DNA of 64,000 bases from Rhodothermales bacterium (lineage in GTDB: Bacteria; Bacteroidota; Rhodothermia; Rhodothermales; VXPQ01): contig JAJECT010000033.1 in the NCBI GenBank assembly GCA_022821845.1, positions 40,803-104,802 of the forward strand, written 5' to 3'. Each line of letters starts with the position of its first letter. Within the stretch, counting starts at the first letter, position 1. Of the stretch, positions 1-7,371 are shown piece after piece. The notes under the pieces are model-generated. The model did not search any database, was not told where the DNA came from, and saw only the letters and a list, made by a program, of their open reading frames with translations. The translations under genes and the position numbers were made by a program.

Positions 1-2
1 CC

Positions 3-794
3 TCTGCGACGGCGCGGGGGCCGTCCCGGATCAAGAACGCCGCTCGCGAGCCGGACGTCGCGACGTTCGGAGAGATGCTCCGCAAAATGGGCGCCTCTAT
101 CGAGGGACTCGGAACGGACACGATAGAAGTGGAAGGCGTGGATGCGCTTGCTCCGGTGCATTTTTATAATGCCTCGGACCGCATCGAACTGGGGACCTTT
201 ATGATTGCGGCCGCCATGGCGGGCGAACCGGGCCGGGCCGTGCGCCTGACCGATGCGGCGCCCGAACATCTGGGCCCCGCTTTCGTCGACGCCTTTACCG
301 AAACAGGCGCAGGCTATCGTCCGGGAGACGACTACGTAGAGGTTACGGCGCCGGACGAGTTGCAGCCCGTATCCATAGAAACCGCCGTGTATCCGGGTTT
401 TCCCACCGATTTGCAGGCGCAGTGGACGGTGCTGCTGACGCAGGCGCGCGGCAATGCGCGGGTCCGCGACACGGTGTATTACGACCGGTTCAAGCATATC
501 CCCGAACTGCACCGCATGGGGGCGAACGCCATTGTCGTGCAGAACGAAGTTTTCGTGGCCGGGGGCAAACCGTTGCAGGGCGCCACGGTGATGAGCACCG
601 ACCTGCGGGCGGGCGTGTCCCTCGTGCTGGCCGGCATGGTTGCCGAAGGCGAAACGCATGTACTGCGCGTCTACCACCTGGACCGGGGGTATGAAGACCT
701 GGACGGTAAACTCGCCCGCGCCGGCCTTGCGATCCGGCGCGTACAGTACGACGAATTTGCAGGCCCGTCCGGGCAAGAGCAGGCTACGGAGTAA
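3..794 (+). CDS. murA: UDP-N-acetylglucosamine 1-carboxyvinyltransferase (MurA), C-terminal part
   Basis: MurA transfers enolpyruvate from PEP to UDP-GlcNAc, the first committed step of peptidoglycan synthesis in the cytoplasm. The frame is open from the window edge, so the gene starts upstream; 263 codons are visible. They carry the family's second half: an NAAREPDV segment, then FPTDLQAQ, whose Asp matches the catalytic Asp305 of the E. coli enzyme, then DLRAG, whose Arg matches Arg397, and finally [14 protein letters not shown] near the end. The loop with the PEP-binding Cys is outside the window. Translation ends at a TAA, and the next gene converges from the minus strand after a 79-bp gap. 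AroA is related in fold but lacks these exact motifs. Confidence 0.95.
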   Translation, partial: SATARGPSRIKNAAREPDVATFGEMLRKMGASIEGLGTDTIEVEGVDALAPVHFYNASDRIELGTFMIAAAMAGEPGRAVRLTDAAPEHLGPAFVDAFTETGAGYRPGDDYVEVTAPDELQPVSIETAVYPGFPTDLQAQWTVLLTQARGNARVRDTVYYDRFKHIPELHRMGANAIVVQNEVFVAGGKPLQGATVMSTDLRAGVSLVLAGMVAEGETHVLRVYHLDRGYEDLDGKLARAGLAIRRVQYDEFAGPSGQEQATE

Positions 795-873
795 CGCCGC
801 CGCGCTGCCTGTTTCCCGCCAATCTGTTCCGTCGTCGGATTTCTGCGCCGCCCCTGCGCAGGACGGGGAGCGG

Positions 874-1845
874 TCAGGACGGGGAGAGCGCCGCGTCCAT
901 GCGCCATGCGATTTCTTCGAGCCGCTCGCGTCCGCCTCCCGGAATTTCCGCCGTGGCCCACCCTGCATATCCGATGCTGGCGAGCGTTTCGCGCACGGCG
1001 GGCCAGTTTACGTCGCCTTCTCCCAGCGGAACGCGGAAGCCTTCGTACATTCCTTCCTCGTTGCGTTTCTGTCGGCTGAATTCCTTCACGTCCAGCTTCA
1101 GGATGCGCGAGCCCAGAATGCGAATCCACTGCTCCGGCCATCCGAACGTGACCGCGTTGCCGATATCGAAATACGCCCCCACCCAGTCGCTCTCGAACGC
1201 GTCGATGTAGCGGGCGAATTCAAGCGGGCTCATCAGGAAATTATTCCATACGTTTTCGATCGCAATGCGTACGCCGAGCGCGCGGGCTTCCGGCAGGACC
1301 TTGCGGATTTCGGCCTGCGAGCGGTTCCAGGCGTCGTCGTAGGAAACGTCTTCCAGCACGACCGCGGGCACGAGCAATACCGTGGAGGCGCCGTACGCCG
1401 CGGCGTCTTGCAGGGCGGTGCGGAGCCCTTCCAGCCCTTCTTCCCGGATGGTCGGGTCCGGGTCCGACAGGGTTTTGTCCCAGTGAATCATGTCTACCAC
1501 GCCATGGATCGGCAGCGCGGCGGCCCGGGACGCCGCCGTCACTTCTTCCTGCGCGAGGTCGTTCGGACTGCCCATTTCCACGCCGTCGAACCCCAGTTCC
1601 GCAAGCAGCATGAATTTGTCCTCGATGGACCCTTCCGTCTCCACCATGCCGTATTTCACGGCTTTGGAAATAGCAGGCCGCCCGGATCTGGAGGCGTATG
1701 CGCGGGCCGCCGAACGCCTTGCGTCGTATTGCCCTGCGCTCCCTGTCCTTCCCGCGCCCGCCGCCAACCCGGCGATCGCTCCCGAAAGGCCCGCCGCGCC
1801 GCCCGAAGCGGCGCCAAGCATCCCCATAAAATGTCTTCTGTTCAT
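874..1845 (-). CDS. Tat-exported sugar phosphate isomerase/epimerase-like TIM-barrel protein
   Basis: A 323-residue protein of the AP-endonuclease-2/xylose-isomerase-like TIM-barrel family, which isomerises or epimerises sugars and polyols with a divalent metal. The start chosen is the ATG at 1843-1845, giving MNRRHFMGMLG followed by an Ala/Gly-rich hydrophobic stretch, which reads as a twin-arginine signal. The mature part has LAELGFDGVEMGSP, IAIENVWNN (metal Glu), YFDIGNAVTFG (metal Asp), LKLDVKEF and a final ATAEIPGG (metal Glu). It lies 41 bp downstream of an oxidoreductase gene on the same strand and is probably cotranscribed. The pair resembles exported sugar-processing modules of Bacteroidota; the substrate cannot be read from sequence. 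Confidence 0.85.
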   Translation of the reverse strand: MNRRHFMGMLGAASGGAAGLSGAIAGLAAGAGRTGSAGQYDARRSAARAYASRSGRPAISKAVKYGMVETEGSIEDKFMLLAELGFDGVEMGSPNDLAQEEVTAASRAAALPIHGVVDMIHWDKTLSDPDPTIREEGLEGLRTALQDAAAYGASTVLLVPAVVLEDVSYDDAWNRSQAEIRKVLPEARALGVRIAIENVWNNFLMSPLEFARYIDAFESDWVGAYFDIGNAVTFGWPEQWIRILGSRILKLDVKEFSRQKRNEEGMYEGFRVPLGEGDVNWPAVRETLASIGYAGWATAEIPGGGRERLEEIAWRMDAALSPS

Positions 1846-1886
1846 TGCGTACCGTCCGTGGTTTCGATGAGCGTATCCGGCGCTTC

Positions 1887-3215
1887 TTATTCGGGGGCGT
1901 TTGCCGCAAGGAAGGACCTGTTGAGCCGCGTCCGTCCCGGCGCAGGCACGGGCGCGTCCGGCAAATCGCCAAAGGCCAGCGCAGGCGGCGCCAGGTCCAG
2001 GTCGGCGGCCAGCATATCCTCCCAGGTCAATTGCTGTCCCGTGTAGGCGCTTTCCCGCCCCAGGACGGCAATCATGGTGCTGTCCGCAATCTGGCGCGTC
2101 TCGTTCATGGGCCGCCCGCTCCGAATGGCCGCAATAAGGTCCGTATGCTCGACGACATAGGCATTGTTGCCCTTTTCCGAGCGGCGGAAAAGGACCTCCC
2201 CGTCGCGCGAGCGTATGATCGAGCTGTCGGGATGCAGGTCGGCGACGCCTTTCTCGCCCACGATGCGGTTCGTAACGCGCCCGGTCGCCCCCTCGAACTG
2301 GCGGCATTTCGCTTCTACGCGGACGTCGCCCGGAAAAGCGTATTCCACGGAGAAATGGTCGTAAATATGTCCGTAGGAAGGATCGACGCGCACAAGGCGC
2401 CCGCCCATGGCGAGGGCGCTTTCGGGGACGCTCCCCATGACCCACTGGATCACATCGAGGTTGTGCACGAATTGCTCGACGATGTGGTCTCCCGAAAGCC
2501 AGGCGAAGTAATACCAGTTCCGGCATTGCCATTCCATATCCGACATGCCCGGAAGGCGCGGGCGCAGCCAGATGGGGCCGGTCATGTAATAGGCGGAGGC
2601 GCTGGTGATTTTCCCGATCAGTCCGCCATGAATCTCTGCGACGGCGTCCATGAAGCTGGGTTGCCGCCGGTAGAGCGTGCCGGCCACCACGGAAAGCCCT
2701 TTTTCGTCGGCGACGGCGCCTGCTTCGATTATGGCGTGGTAGCCCGCCACATCGACCTGCGAGGGTTTTTCCATGAATACGTGCTTGCCGGCGTCCATTG
2801 CATACCGGAAGTGCGCGGGACGAAATCCGGGCGGCGCGGCGAGAATGACATACGCTACGTCGCTGTCGATGACATGCCGGTAATTGTCGAAACCGGCGAA
2901 CGCGCGTTCGTCCGTAACGTTGAGGCGGTCTCCAAGGTGTTCCTTCAGGCGGCCCCGGGAATCGTCCAGCCGATCTTCGAACAGGTCGCCGAGGGCGTAT
3001 ATTTCCACGCCTTCCGCTGCCTCCACGGCGTTTACGGCGGCGCCCGTACCGCGTCCGCCGCACCCCACCACGCCAACCCGCAGGGTATCCGATCCCCCCG
3101 CGTACGCGAAATCCCCGGAGCGCATAAGCGCCGAAACGCCCGCCGCGGCCGCCGCGGACGATTGGATGAACTTGCGCCGGGTCAGTCCGGCGTTTTTTGC
3201 GTTCGTGTTTTCCAT
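1887..3215 (-). CDS. Tat-exported Gfo/Idh/MocA-family oxidoreductase
   Basis: An NAD(P)-dependent oxidoreductase of about 442 residues. The N-terminus has a twin-arginine signal (LTRRKFIQSS, then an Ala-rich core). It is followed by a Rossmann motif, LRVGVVGCGGRGTG, and by FMEKPSQVDVAGY, the EKP motif that carries the family's conserved Lys. The C-terminal half is the GFO_IDH_MocA alpha/beta domain. In-frame ATGs at 3236 and 3260 are alternative starts; none has a clear ribosome site, and 3215 gives the most usual Tat n-region. It is the first gene of a minus-strand pair with the TIM-barrel protein, so a periplasmic sugar or inositol oxidation followed by isomerisation is inferred. It diverges from the cysteine desulfurase gene across a gap of about 245 bp. 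Confidence 0.88.
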   Translation of the reverse strand: MENTNAKNAGLTRRKFIQSSAAAAAGVSALMRSGDFAYAGGSDTLRVGVVGCGGRGTGAAVNAVEAAEGVEIYALGDLFEDRLDDSRGRLKEHLGDRLNVTDERAFAGFDNYRHVIDSDVAYVILAAPPGFRPAHFRYAMDAGKHVFMEKPSQVDVAGYHAIIEAGAVADEKGLSVVAGTLYRRQPSFMDAVAEIHGGLIGKITSASAYYMTGPIWLRPRLPGMSDMEWQCRNWYYFAWLSGDHIVEQFVHNLDVIQWVMGSVPESALAMGGRLVRVDPSYGHIYDHFSVEYAFPGDVRVEAKCRQFEGATGRVTNRIVGEKGVADLHPDSSIIRSRDGEVLFRRSEKGNNAYVVEHTDLIAAIRSGRPMNETRQIADSTMIAVLGRESAYTGQQLTWEDMLAADLDLAPPALAFGDLPDAPVPAPGRTRLNRSFLAANAPE

Positions 3216-3461
3216 GGTTGTTGCCGATTGGTCCATGAGCATGTGGCGTAACGCATGCAATATAACGGGACGAGCGCATTATTGCCCGGTCGAAAAGCGG
3301 ACAACGAACGGAACCGGTGGGCGGGCGCGGCGCGGCGGTCGGAAACCTCATGCGGCGCAGCGTGTTCGCCGGGAACGTTCCTGCAAGGATACGCGGGTCG
3401 GAACCGCTTCGCTTTCGCGCGTCGCGTTCGCCTTTCAAGTACATGCTGAATCTGCAAACGC

Positions 3462-4616
3462 ATGCCTCCCGTCTACCTCGACCATGCCGCCACGACGCCG
3501 CTTGACCCGCGCGTACTGGAGGCCATGCAGCCTTTTTTCGGGGCGCAATTCGGGAATGCGTCCTCCGTGCACGCGCTGGGCAGACAGGCGCGTTTTGCAG
3601 TGGAAGCCGCGCGCGAGAAGGCGGCGGGCTTGCTGGGGGTCGAGCCGGGCGGGATTGTGTTTACGAGCGGGGGGACCGAATCCAACAACATGGCCCTCGC
3701 CGCCGCCGGGGGTTTGCTGACGTGCGCCGCCGAACACGAATCCGTGCTTCGTTCCGCGGAAGCCCTGCGCGCGCTGGGCAGGACCGTTTGCGTACTGAAG
3801 CCGGGCGAAGAGGGGGCTGTCCGAATCGAAGATATTTTCCAGGCACTCGATAGCGAGGCGGGCGCAGGGGTTACGATGACGTCCGTACTGCATGCGAACA
3901 ACGAGACGGGCGCGCTGTCGCCGGTGCGGGACATTAGCGCGGCTTGCGGCGCGCGCGGCCTCCTGTTCCACTGCGACGCGGTGCAAACGGCGGGATACGC
4001 CCTGGTCCCCGCCGCGGACCTCGTCACGATTTCCGGACACAAGTTTTATGGCCCCAAAGGAGTTGGCGCGCTCATCGTCCGTGCAGGCGTCGATGTGGAG
4101 CCGCTTATGCGGGGCGGCAAGCAGGAACGCGGGCGGCGGGCGGGGACGGAGAATGTGGCGGCCATTGTAGGGTTCGCCCGCGCGCTGGAACTGGCTTTCG
4201 AGGAGAAGGCGTTCCGAACGCGGCATGCCGAAGCCATGCGGGATCGGCTCCGGGACGGCGTCCAGGCGGCCTGCGGCCAACGGGTTCGCCTGGTTACGCC
4301 GCCGGATTCGGGCGCGGCGGCTCCGCATATTCTGGGCGTGGTCGTTCCGCCGGTCGAGGGGCGCCCCATAGACGGAGAAATGTTGCTGCTGAATATGGAT
4401 ATGGAAAATATCTGCGTATCCGCCGGGTCGGCCTGCACGAGCGGCGCCATCGAGCCGAGCCACGTGCTGCTGGCTATGGGGCTGGATCGCGATACGGCTT
4501 CGGCCTTCCTGCGTTTTTCGGTGGGCATGCGCACGACGGAGGAAGCCGTGGACCGCGCGGTCGAAGCGCTTGATCGCGTATTGCGCCGGATGATCCGCAA
4601 GGCCTTGGCGCCATGA
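3462..4616 (+). CDS. Cysteine desulfurase (NifS/IscS family)
   Basis: A PLP enzyme of 384 residues that takes sulfur from L-cysteine as a persulfide for Fe-S clusters and other thio-cofactors. Visible motifs are YLDHAATTPLDP at the N-terminus, FTSGGTESNN (phosphate loop), HCDAVQTAG, SGHKFYGPKGVG with the Schiff-base Lys, and SAGSACTSG with the persulfide Cys at about residue 327. The short active-site loop is of the NifS/IscS group I type rather than SufS. The stop overlaps the next ATG by 4 bp (ATGA), so the two genes are translationally coupled. No IscU or SufB gene is nearby, so the acceptor is unknown. Confidence 0.93.
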   Translation: MPPVYLDHAATTPLDPRVLEAMQPFFGAQFGNASSVHALGRQARFAVEAAREKAAGLLGVEPGGIVFTSGGTESNNMALAAAGGLLTCAAEHESVLRSAEALRALGRTVCVLKPGEEGAVRIEDIFQALDSEAGAGVTMTSVLHANNETGALSPVRDISAACGARGLLFHCDAVQTAGYALVPAADLVTISGHKFYGPKGVGALIVRAGVDVEPLMRGGKQERGRRAGTENVAAIVGFARALELAFEEKAFRTRHAEAMRDRLRDGVQAACGQRVRLVTPPDSGAAAPHILGVVVPPVEGRPIDGEMLLLNMDMENICVSAGSACTSGAIEPSHVLLAMGLDRDTASAFLRFSVGMRTTEEAVDRAVEALDRVLRRMIRKALAP

Positions 4617-5302
4617 ACGCTGCGCTCGTTGTCTTTGCCAAGCCGCCGGTTCCGGGCCGGGTCAAAACGCGCCTTACGCCGACGCTTGCTCCGGAGGACG
4701 CTGCCCGCCTCTATGGCGCGTTTCTGCGCGACGCGCTGGATCAGTACCGGGGGCTTGGGGCGACGCTTCGCTTGTACCTTGCGCTGGACGAAGAGGCCCC
4801 GGCTTCGCCCCGGGACGCGGCGTATCCGGAATGGATGGCGGGCAGCGTATTCCGGCAGGAGGGCGCCGGGCTCGGCGAGCGCATGAAACATGCTTTCGAG
4901 GAAACGTTTGCGGCGGGCGGCCGCCGCGCCGTCCTGATAGGGACCGACCACCCCACCTTGCCGTCCGCCTGGATACGGAAAGGGTTTTCGTTGCTCGAAA
5001 CGCCGGATCGCGTCGTGCTGGGTCCTACCGCAGACGGCGGCTTCTACCTGCTCGGCATGAACCGGTTTTACCCGCAGCTGTTCGAAGGCATGACCTATAG
5101 CCACGAGGCCGTGTTCGAGCAGACCGCCGACCGCGCAGTCCGGTGCGGCGCTTCGCTGCATGCGCTTCCGGCATGGTACGACGTGGACACCTTCGACGAC
5201 CTGAAGCGACTGACCGAGGATTTGCGGCGGGAAAACGCCGTCGCGCGGCGGACGCGCCTCATGCTCCGTCGCCTTGCGGGGCGGTACGAAGGGCTGGCGT
5301 AG
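4613..5302 (+). CDS. DUF2064 / TIGR04282-family transferase
   Basis: A 229-residue member of the GT-A-fold family called rSAM/selenodomain-associated transferase 1. The start MNAALVVFAKPPVPGRVKTRL is the family signature. GTDHPTLP and VLGPTADGGFYLLGM follow as the nucleotide/metal-binding core. The biochemical role is not established; some relatives sit with radical-SAM or selenium genes, but none is seen here. It overlaps the cysteine desulfurase gene by 4 bp and is followed by a strong hairpin, so the two form one short operon. A link to sulfur or selenium handling is suggested only by this neighbour. Confidence 0.85.
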   Translation: MNAALVVFAKPPVPGRVKTRLTPTLAPEDAARLYGAFLRDALDQYRGLGATLRLYLALDEEAPASPRDAAYPEWMAGSVFRQEGAGLGERMKHAFEETFAAGGRRAVLIGTDHPTLPSAWIRKGFSLLETPDRVVLGPTADGGFYLLGMNRFYPQLFEGMTYSHEAVFEQTADRAVRCGASLHALPAWYDVDTFDDLKRLTEDLRRENAVARRTRLMLRRLAGRYEGLA

Positions 5303-5382
5303 GGAAATTGCCCGGAGCGGCGCGAATCGCCTGGCCAGCGCGTCCTTATCTGTACATCCCTTACCCTATTCGGGAAAAGGGC

Positions 5383-5418
5383 GAAGCGCGCCGGCGCCTT
5401 GCGGCCCCGGCGCGCTTC
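5383..5418 (+). terminator. Candidate terminator after the desulfurase operon
   Basis: A perfect 12-bp stem, GAAGCGCGCCGG paired with CCGGCGCGCTTC, around a 12-nt loop. It lies 81 bp after the stop of the preceding gene. Only a weak T-containing stretch follows, so it may need Rho or act on GC strength alone. The remaining gap up to the MITE at 5459 shows nothing else. Confidence 0.6.
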
Positions 5419-5458
5419 TGTATTCCTCGCGATAATTCTGCCTGGACAGCGAGGAGAT

Positions 5459-5721
5459 TTAAGGATACTCTGATTAAAGCCACTTCGCTCAGCGCGTCAC
5501 TGTCGCATGTCAAGGGTGTCATGCTTGTATCGTTGAAATCAGCAGAAAAACACCGTAGATTCGGGTGGCAGGGGGCGTGACGCGCCCTTCGGGAGGCTGC
5601 GAGCGGCACGCTGGCTGTGTCATTCCTCATTATGTGGGGCCTACCACATTGCTTCGTCATTCCTTGCCAGCGCACCCCTCGCAGCCTCTGAGCTTCGCGG
5701 ATTTAATCAGAGTATCCTTAA
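5459..5721. mobile_element. MITE-like element, copy A (263 bp)
   Basis: A non-coding element with perfect 20-bp terminal inverted repeats, TTAAGGATACTCTGATTAAA, in inverted form at 5702-5721. A second copy, about 90% identical by eye, lies at 27670-27930. The right half (5593-5698) is a long imperfect hairpin: a GAGGCTGCGAG arm at the left and a CTCGCAGCCTC arm at the right, closing on a GGGCCTA-type loop. An inner inverted pair, GCGCGTCAC and GTGACGCGC, lies in the left half. There is no transposase inside, so it would be moved in trans. It ends 10 bp before the last base of the TorF porin stop codon. Confidence 0.8.
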
Positions 5722-5731
5722 TCGGCGTATC

Positions 5732-6481
5732 CTACAGGGAAATGCCGAAAACGAGGAAGCTCTTCTCGGCCGTGGGGTTCATAATGTACGAAATGCTTAC
5801 GGGCAGTTCGAACTTGTCCGTGATCGGGATGCTTTTCGAGGCGCTCAGCGCCCAGTCGATGATGCTGAAGCCGTCGGTGCCGTACCAGTCGCTCTCGCCC
5901 GCGGAAGCCCCGATCCCGAAAGACATGTCCACGCCGCCCACGGCGAAGGGCATCGAGGCATTGATATACAGCGACTCATCCGGGTCGTTGTGCATATTGT
6001 ACGCCACATAGAGCGTCACCGGGAAGGATTCCGTCCCGGTGAAGGAGAAATAGGGCTCGATTACGTGTTGCCCGTCTTCGCCGAAGTCAAAGAATCCGAT
6101 GATTTCCTCGTTTTCTTCTTCCTCGTGGTCGTGTTCGTCTTCTTCGTGACCGTGCTCGTCTTCGTGCGCAACGGCGGCGTTCGGGAAGTAGTAATCCGTG
6201 ATCCCAATGGAAATGGGACCGTAGGAGTACCCGGCCCACAGGTCGTGTTCGTTGAAGCCGGCGGAAGCGGGGTTCGTGGCGTACGACGCCCAGGTGCCTA
6301 TCTCCAGTCCGTTGTAACTGAACGTGAGGGCGGGCTGCACGCTGGCGGATTCCCCGAAATCGATGCCTCGCCATACGTACCGGCTGACAAGGTCGGCGCC
6401 AAAGTCGAATTCCTGCGCGGAAGCAGGCAGGGACCAGGCGAGGGCGAGCGTTAGAAACAGGGGAGCAAGAAGCTTTTTCAT
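5732..6481 (-). CDS. TorF-family putative porin (Gcw_chp) with His/acidic loop
   Basis: A 249-residue outer-membrane beta-barrel. Residues 1-22 are a signal peptide (MKKLLAPLFLTLALAWSLPA, cut after SAQ). The mature N-terminus, DFGADLVSRYVWRGIDFGES, is the hallmark of the TIGR02001/Gcw_chp family, whose members are proposed porins of unknown substrate. The rest is alternating beta strands ending in LVFGISL. Residues 106-126 form a loop made almost entirely of His, Asp and Glu, unusual for the family and a plausible metal-binding surface. The gene is monocistronic; the MITE at 5459-5721 lies just past its stop. Its upstream DNA is an A/T-rich tract at 6558-6640. Confidence 0.85.
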   Translation of the reverse strand: MKKLLAPLFLTLALAWSLPASAQEFDFGADLVSRYVWRGIDFGESASVQPALTFSYNGLEIGTWASYATNPASAGFNEHDLWAGYSYGPISIGITDYYFPNAAVAHEDEHGHEEDEHDHEEEENEEIIGFFDFGEDGQHVIEPYFSFTGTESFPVTLYVAYNMHNDPDESLYINASMPFAVGGVDMSFGIGASAGESDWYGTDGFSIIDWALSASKSIPITDKFELPVSISYIMNPTAEKSFLVFGISL

Positions 6482-6991
6482 GACGGATAGCCGTTTGGTG
6501 GTGCGGAATGCGGTTCGGACGCAGGATGCCTGAAAAGGCGGTCTGCATGCTGCGATGGTTAATAAAATAAGGCTTTCTGGCTTAATATACCTGAAAAATT
6601 AAGAAATAAATATGAAAATTCCTAATAAAAATGTGTTTTGCGGGTCATGGCGCCGATGTATCGCCCTGTTCCGGCACGTTTGCGGGGCCTGCCCGCGCGG
6701 TTTAAGCGTCTGTTGAAACAGCGCGGGCGGCGCGCCCAAGGTGAATAACTTGCAAAGCCTTCGCTTTTATGCTTGCTTGATTGGTCCGAAATTGCGATAT
6801 TGTGCAATCTGTAGCGTTTGCGGCGTTCGCAGGCCCTTTTGCGGGCTGTGTCCGTCGCCGATTTCGCCGGAGCGTCCGCCGCCGCTTTTGGGGGCTGGCC
6901 GCCTGGATCGTTTTCGGGAAAGAAACGTTCATTCGCTACGGACGCAGTATAAACGCGAAAAGGACAAGACACACCAAACGACGGTTTGGAC
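6482..6991. other. Gene-free region between TorF porin and the ilv leader
   Basis: About 510 bp without a supportable gene. It begins with the upstream region of the divergently placed porin gene, including a markedly A/T-rich stretch at 6558-6640 that contrasts with the GC-rich surroundings and may be an UP-like or promoter element. The rest should hold the promoter for the ilv leader at 6992, but no convincing consensus was found. Just before the leader ATG is a small perfect hairpin, CCAAAC/GTTTGG (6974-6989). An overlapping minus-strand reading frame at 6622-7038 has no family features. Confidence 0.6.
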
Positions 6992-7138
6992 ATGACGCAG
7001 CACTCCTTCAAGGCGATAGCGCTTCGGCGCGCCGCCAAGGGCGTTTCGAGCGCTCTGCGGACAGCGGCCCGCGTGGCCGACGGGATACTTGCGCCGGTGG
7101 TCTTCGTCCTTCCCGGTCTCGTTATTATTACGATTTAG
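6992..7138 (+). CDS. Branched-chain amino acid leader peptide for the ilv operon
   Basis: A 48-codon reading frame, ATG at 6992 to TAG at 7136-7138, starting 380 bp before ilvB. Its last third is almost only branched-chain residues: the tail reads ILAPVVFVLPGLVIITI. Nine of the last thirteen codons are Val, Leu or Ile (GTG GTC TTC GTC CTT CCC GGT CTC GTT ATT ATT ACG ATT). This is the layout of attenuator leader peptides such as IlvL and IvbL of enterobacteria, where ribosome stalling at scarce Ile/Val/Leu tRNAs senses starvation. RNA stems that could compete follow at once. The ribosome site is weak, and the hairpin just upstream of the ATG could mask it. Assignment is from codon content and position. 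Confidence 0.72.
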   Translation: MTQHSFKAIALRRAAKGVSSALRTAARVADGILAPVVFVLPGLVIITI

Positions 7139-7318
7139 CCAGGACCGGCCAATCCTTCGCACCTCTCCAGCATGCATGATGGCGTCAAGCGGGCAGTGAA
7201 GGAATTGGCCTTCGCCCCACGTTAATCCGATGCCCATGTACGCTCCCGAAGAAACGCGCCCGAACGTTGACGTCGGCGTTTCGTATTTTGTCAAGTCTGC
7301 CCGGCTTTTGCGCCGACG
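7113..7318 (+). promoter_or_regulatory. Candidate ilv attenuator stems
   Basis: Three nested or competing stems follow the leader codons. Stem 1 pairs CCGGTC (7113-7118, within the Leu/Val codons) with GACCGG (7143-7148). Stem 2 pairs 7147-7160 with 7196-7210 (GGCCAAT...CCTTC with GAAGGA-ATTGGCC, 14 bp, one bulge). Stem 3 pairs CGTCGGCG (7271-7278) with CGCCGACG (7311-7318). Stems 1 and 2 share bases 7147-7148 and are mutually exclusive, so a ribosome stalled on the leader would favour stem 2. No clean U-tract follows any stem, so control may be Rho-dependent or translational. Confidence 0.5.
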
Positions 7319-7371
7319 AGGCGCGTTCAACGGAGCGCCACATTCACGAAGGACCAAACAGGTCGTAATCC

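Noticed and set aside
1845-3251. A 468-residue plus-strand frame opposite the Gfo/Idh oxidoreductase gene
   Set aside because: It mirrors a well-supported gene on the other strand; high GC content removes stop codons, and the translation shows no domain.
874-3444. An 856-residue minus-strand reading frame covering both sugar genes
   Set aside because: Only its last 323 residues (from 1845) encode a recognisable protein; the rest is antisense-frame, Arg-rich sequence overlapping the Gfo/Idh gene in another frame.
5459-5721. Insertion sequence with its own transposase
   Set aside because: The element is 263 bp, and frames within it (for example 5361-5675 minus) have no transposase features and are not kept between the two copies.
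6622-7038. A 138-residue minus-strand frame in the ilv upstream region
   Set aside because: Composition is basic and without domain or export features, and it overlaps the ilv leader; no ribosome site.
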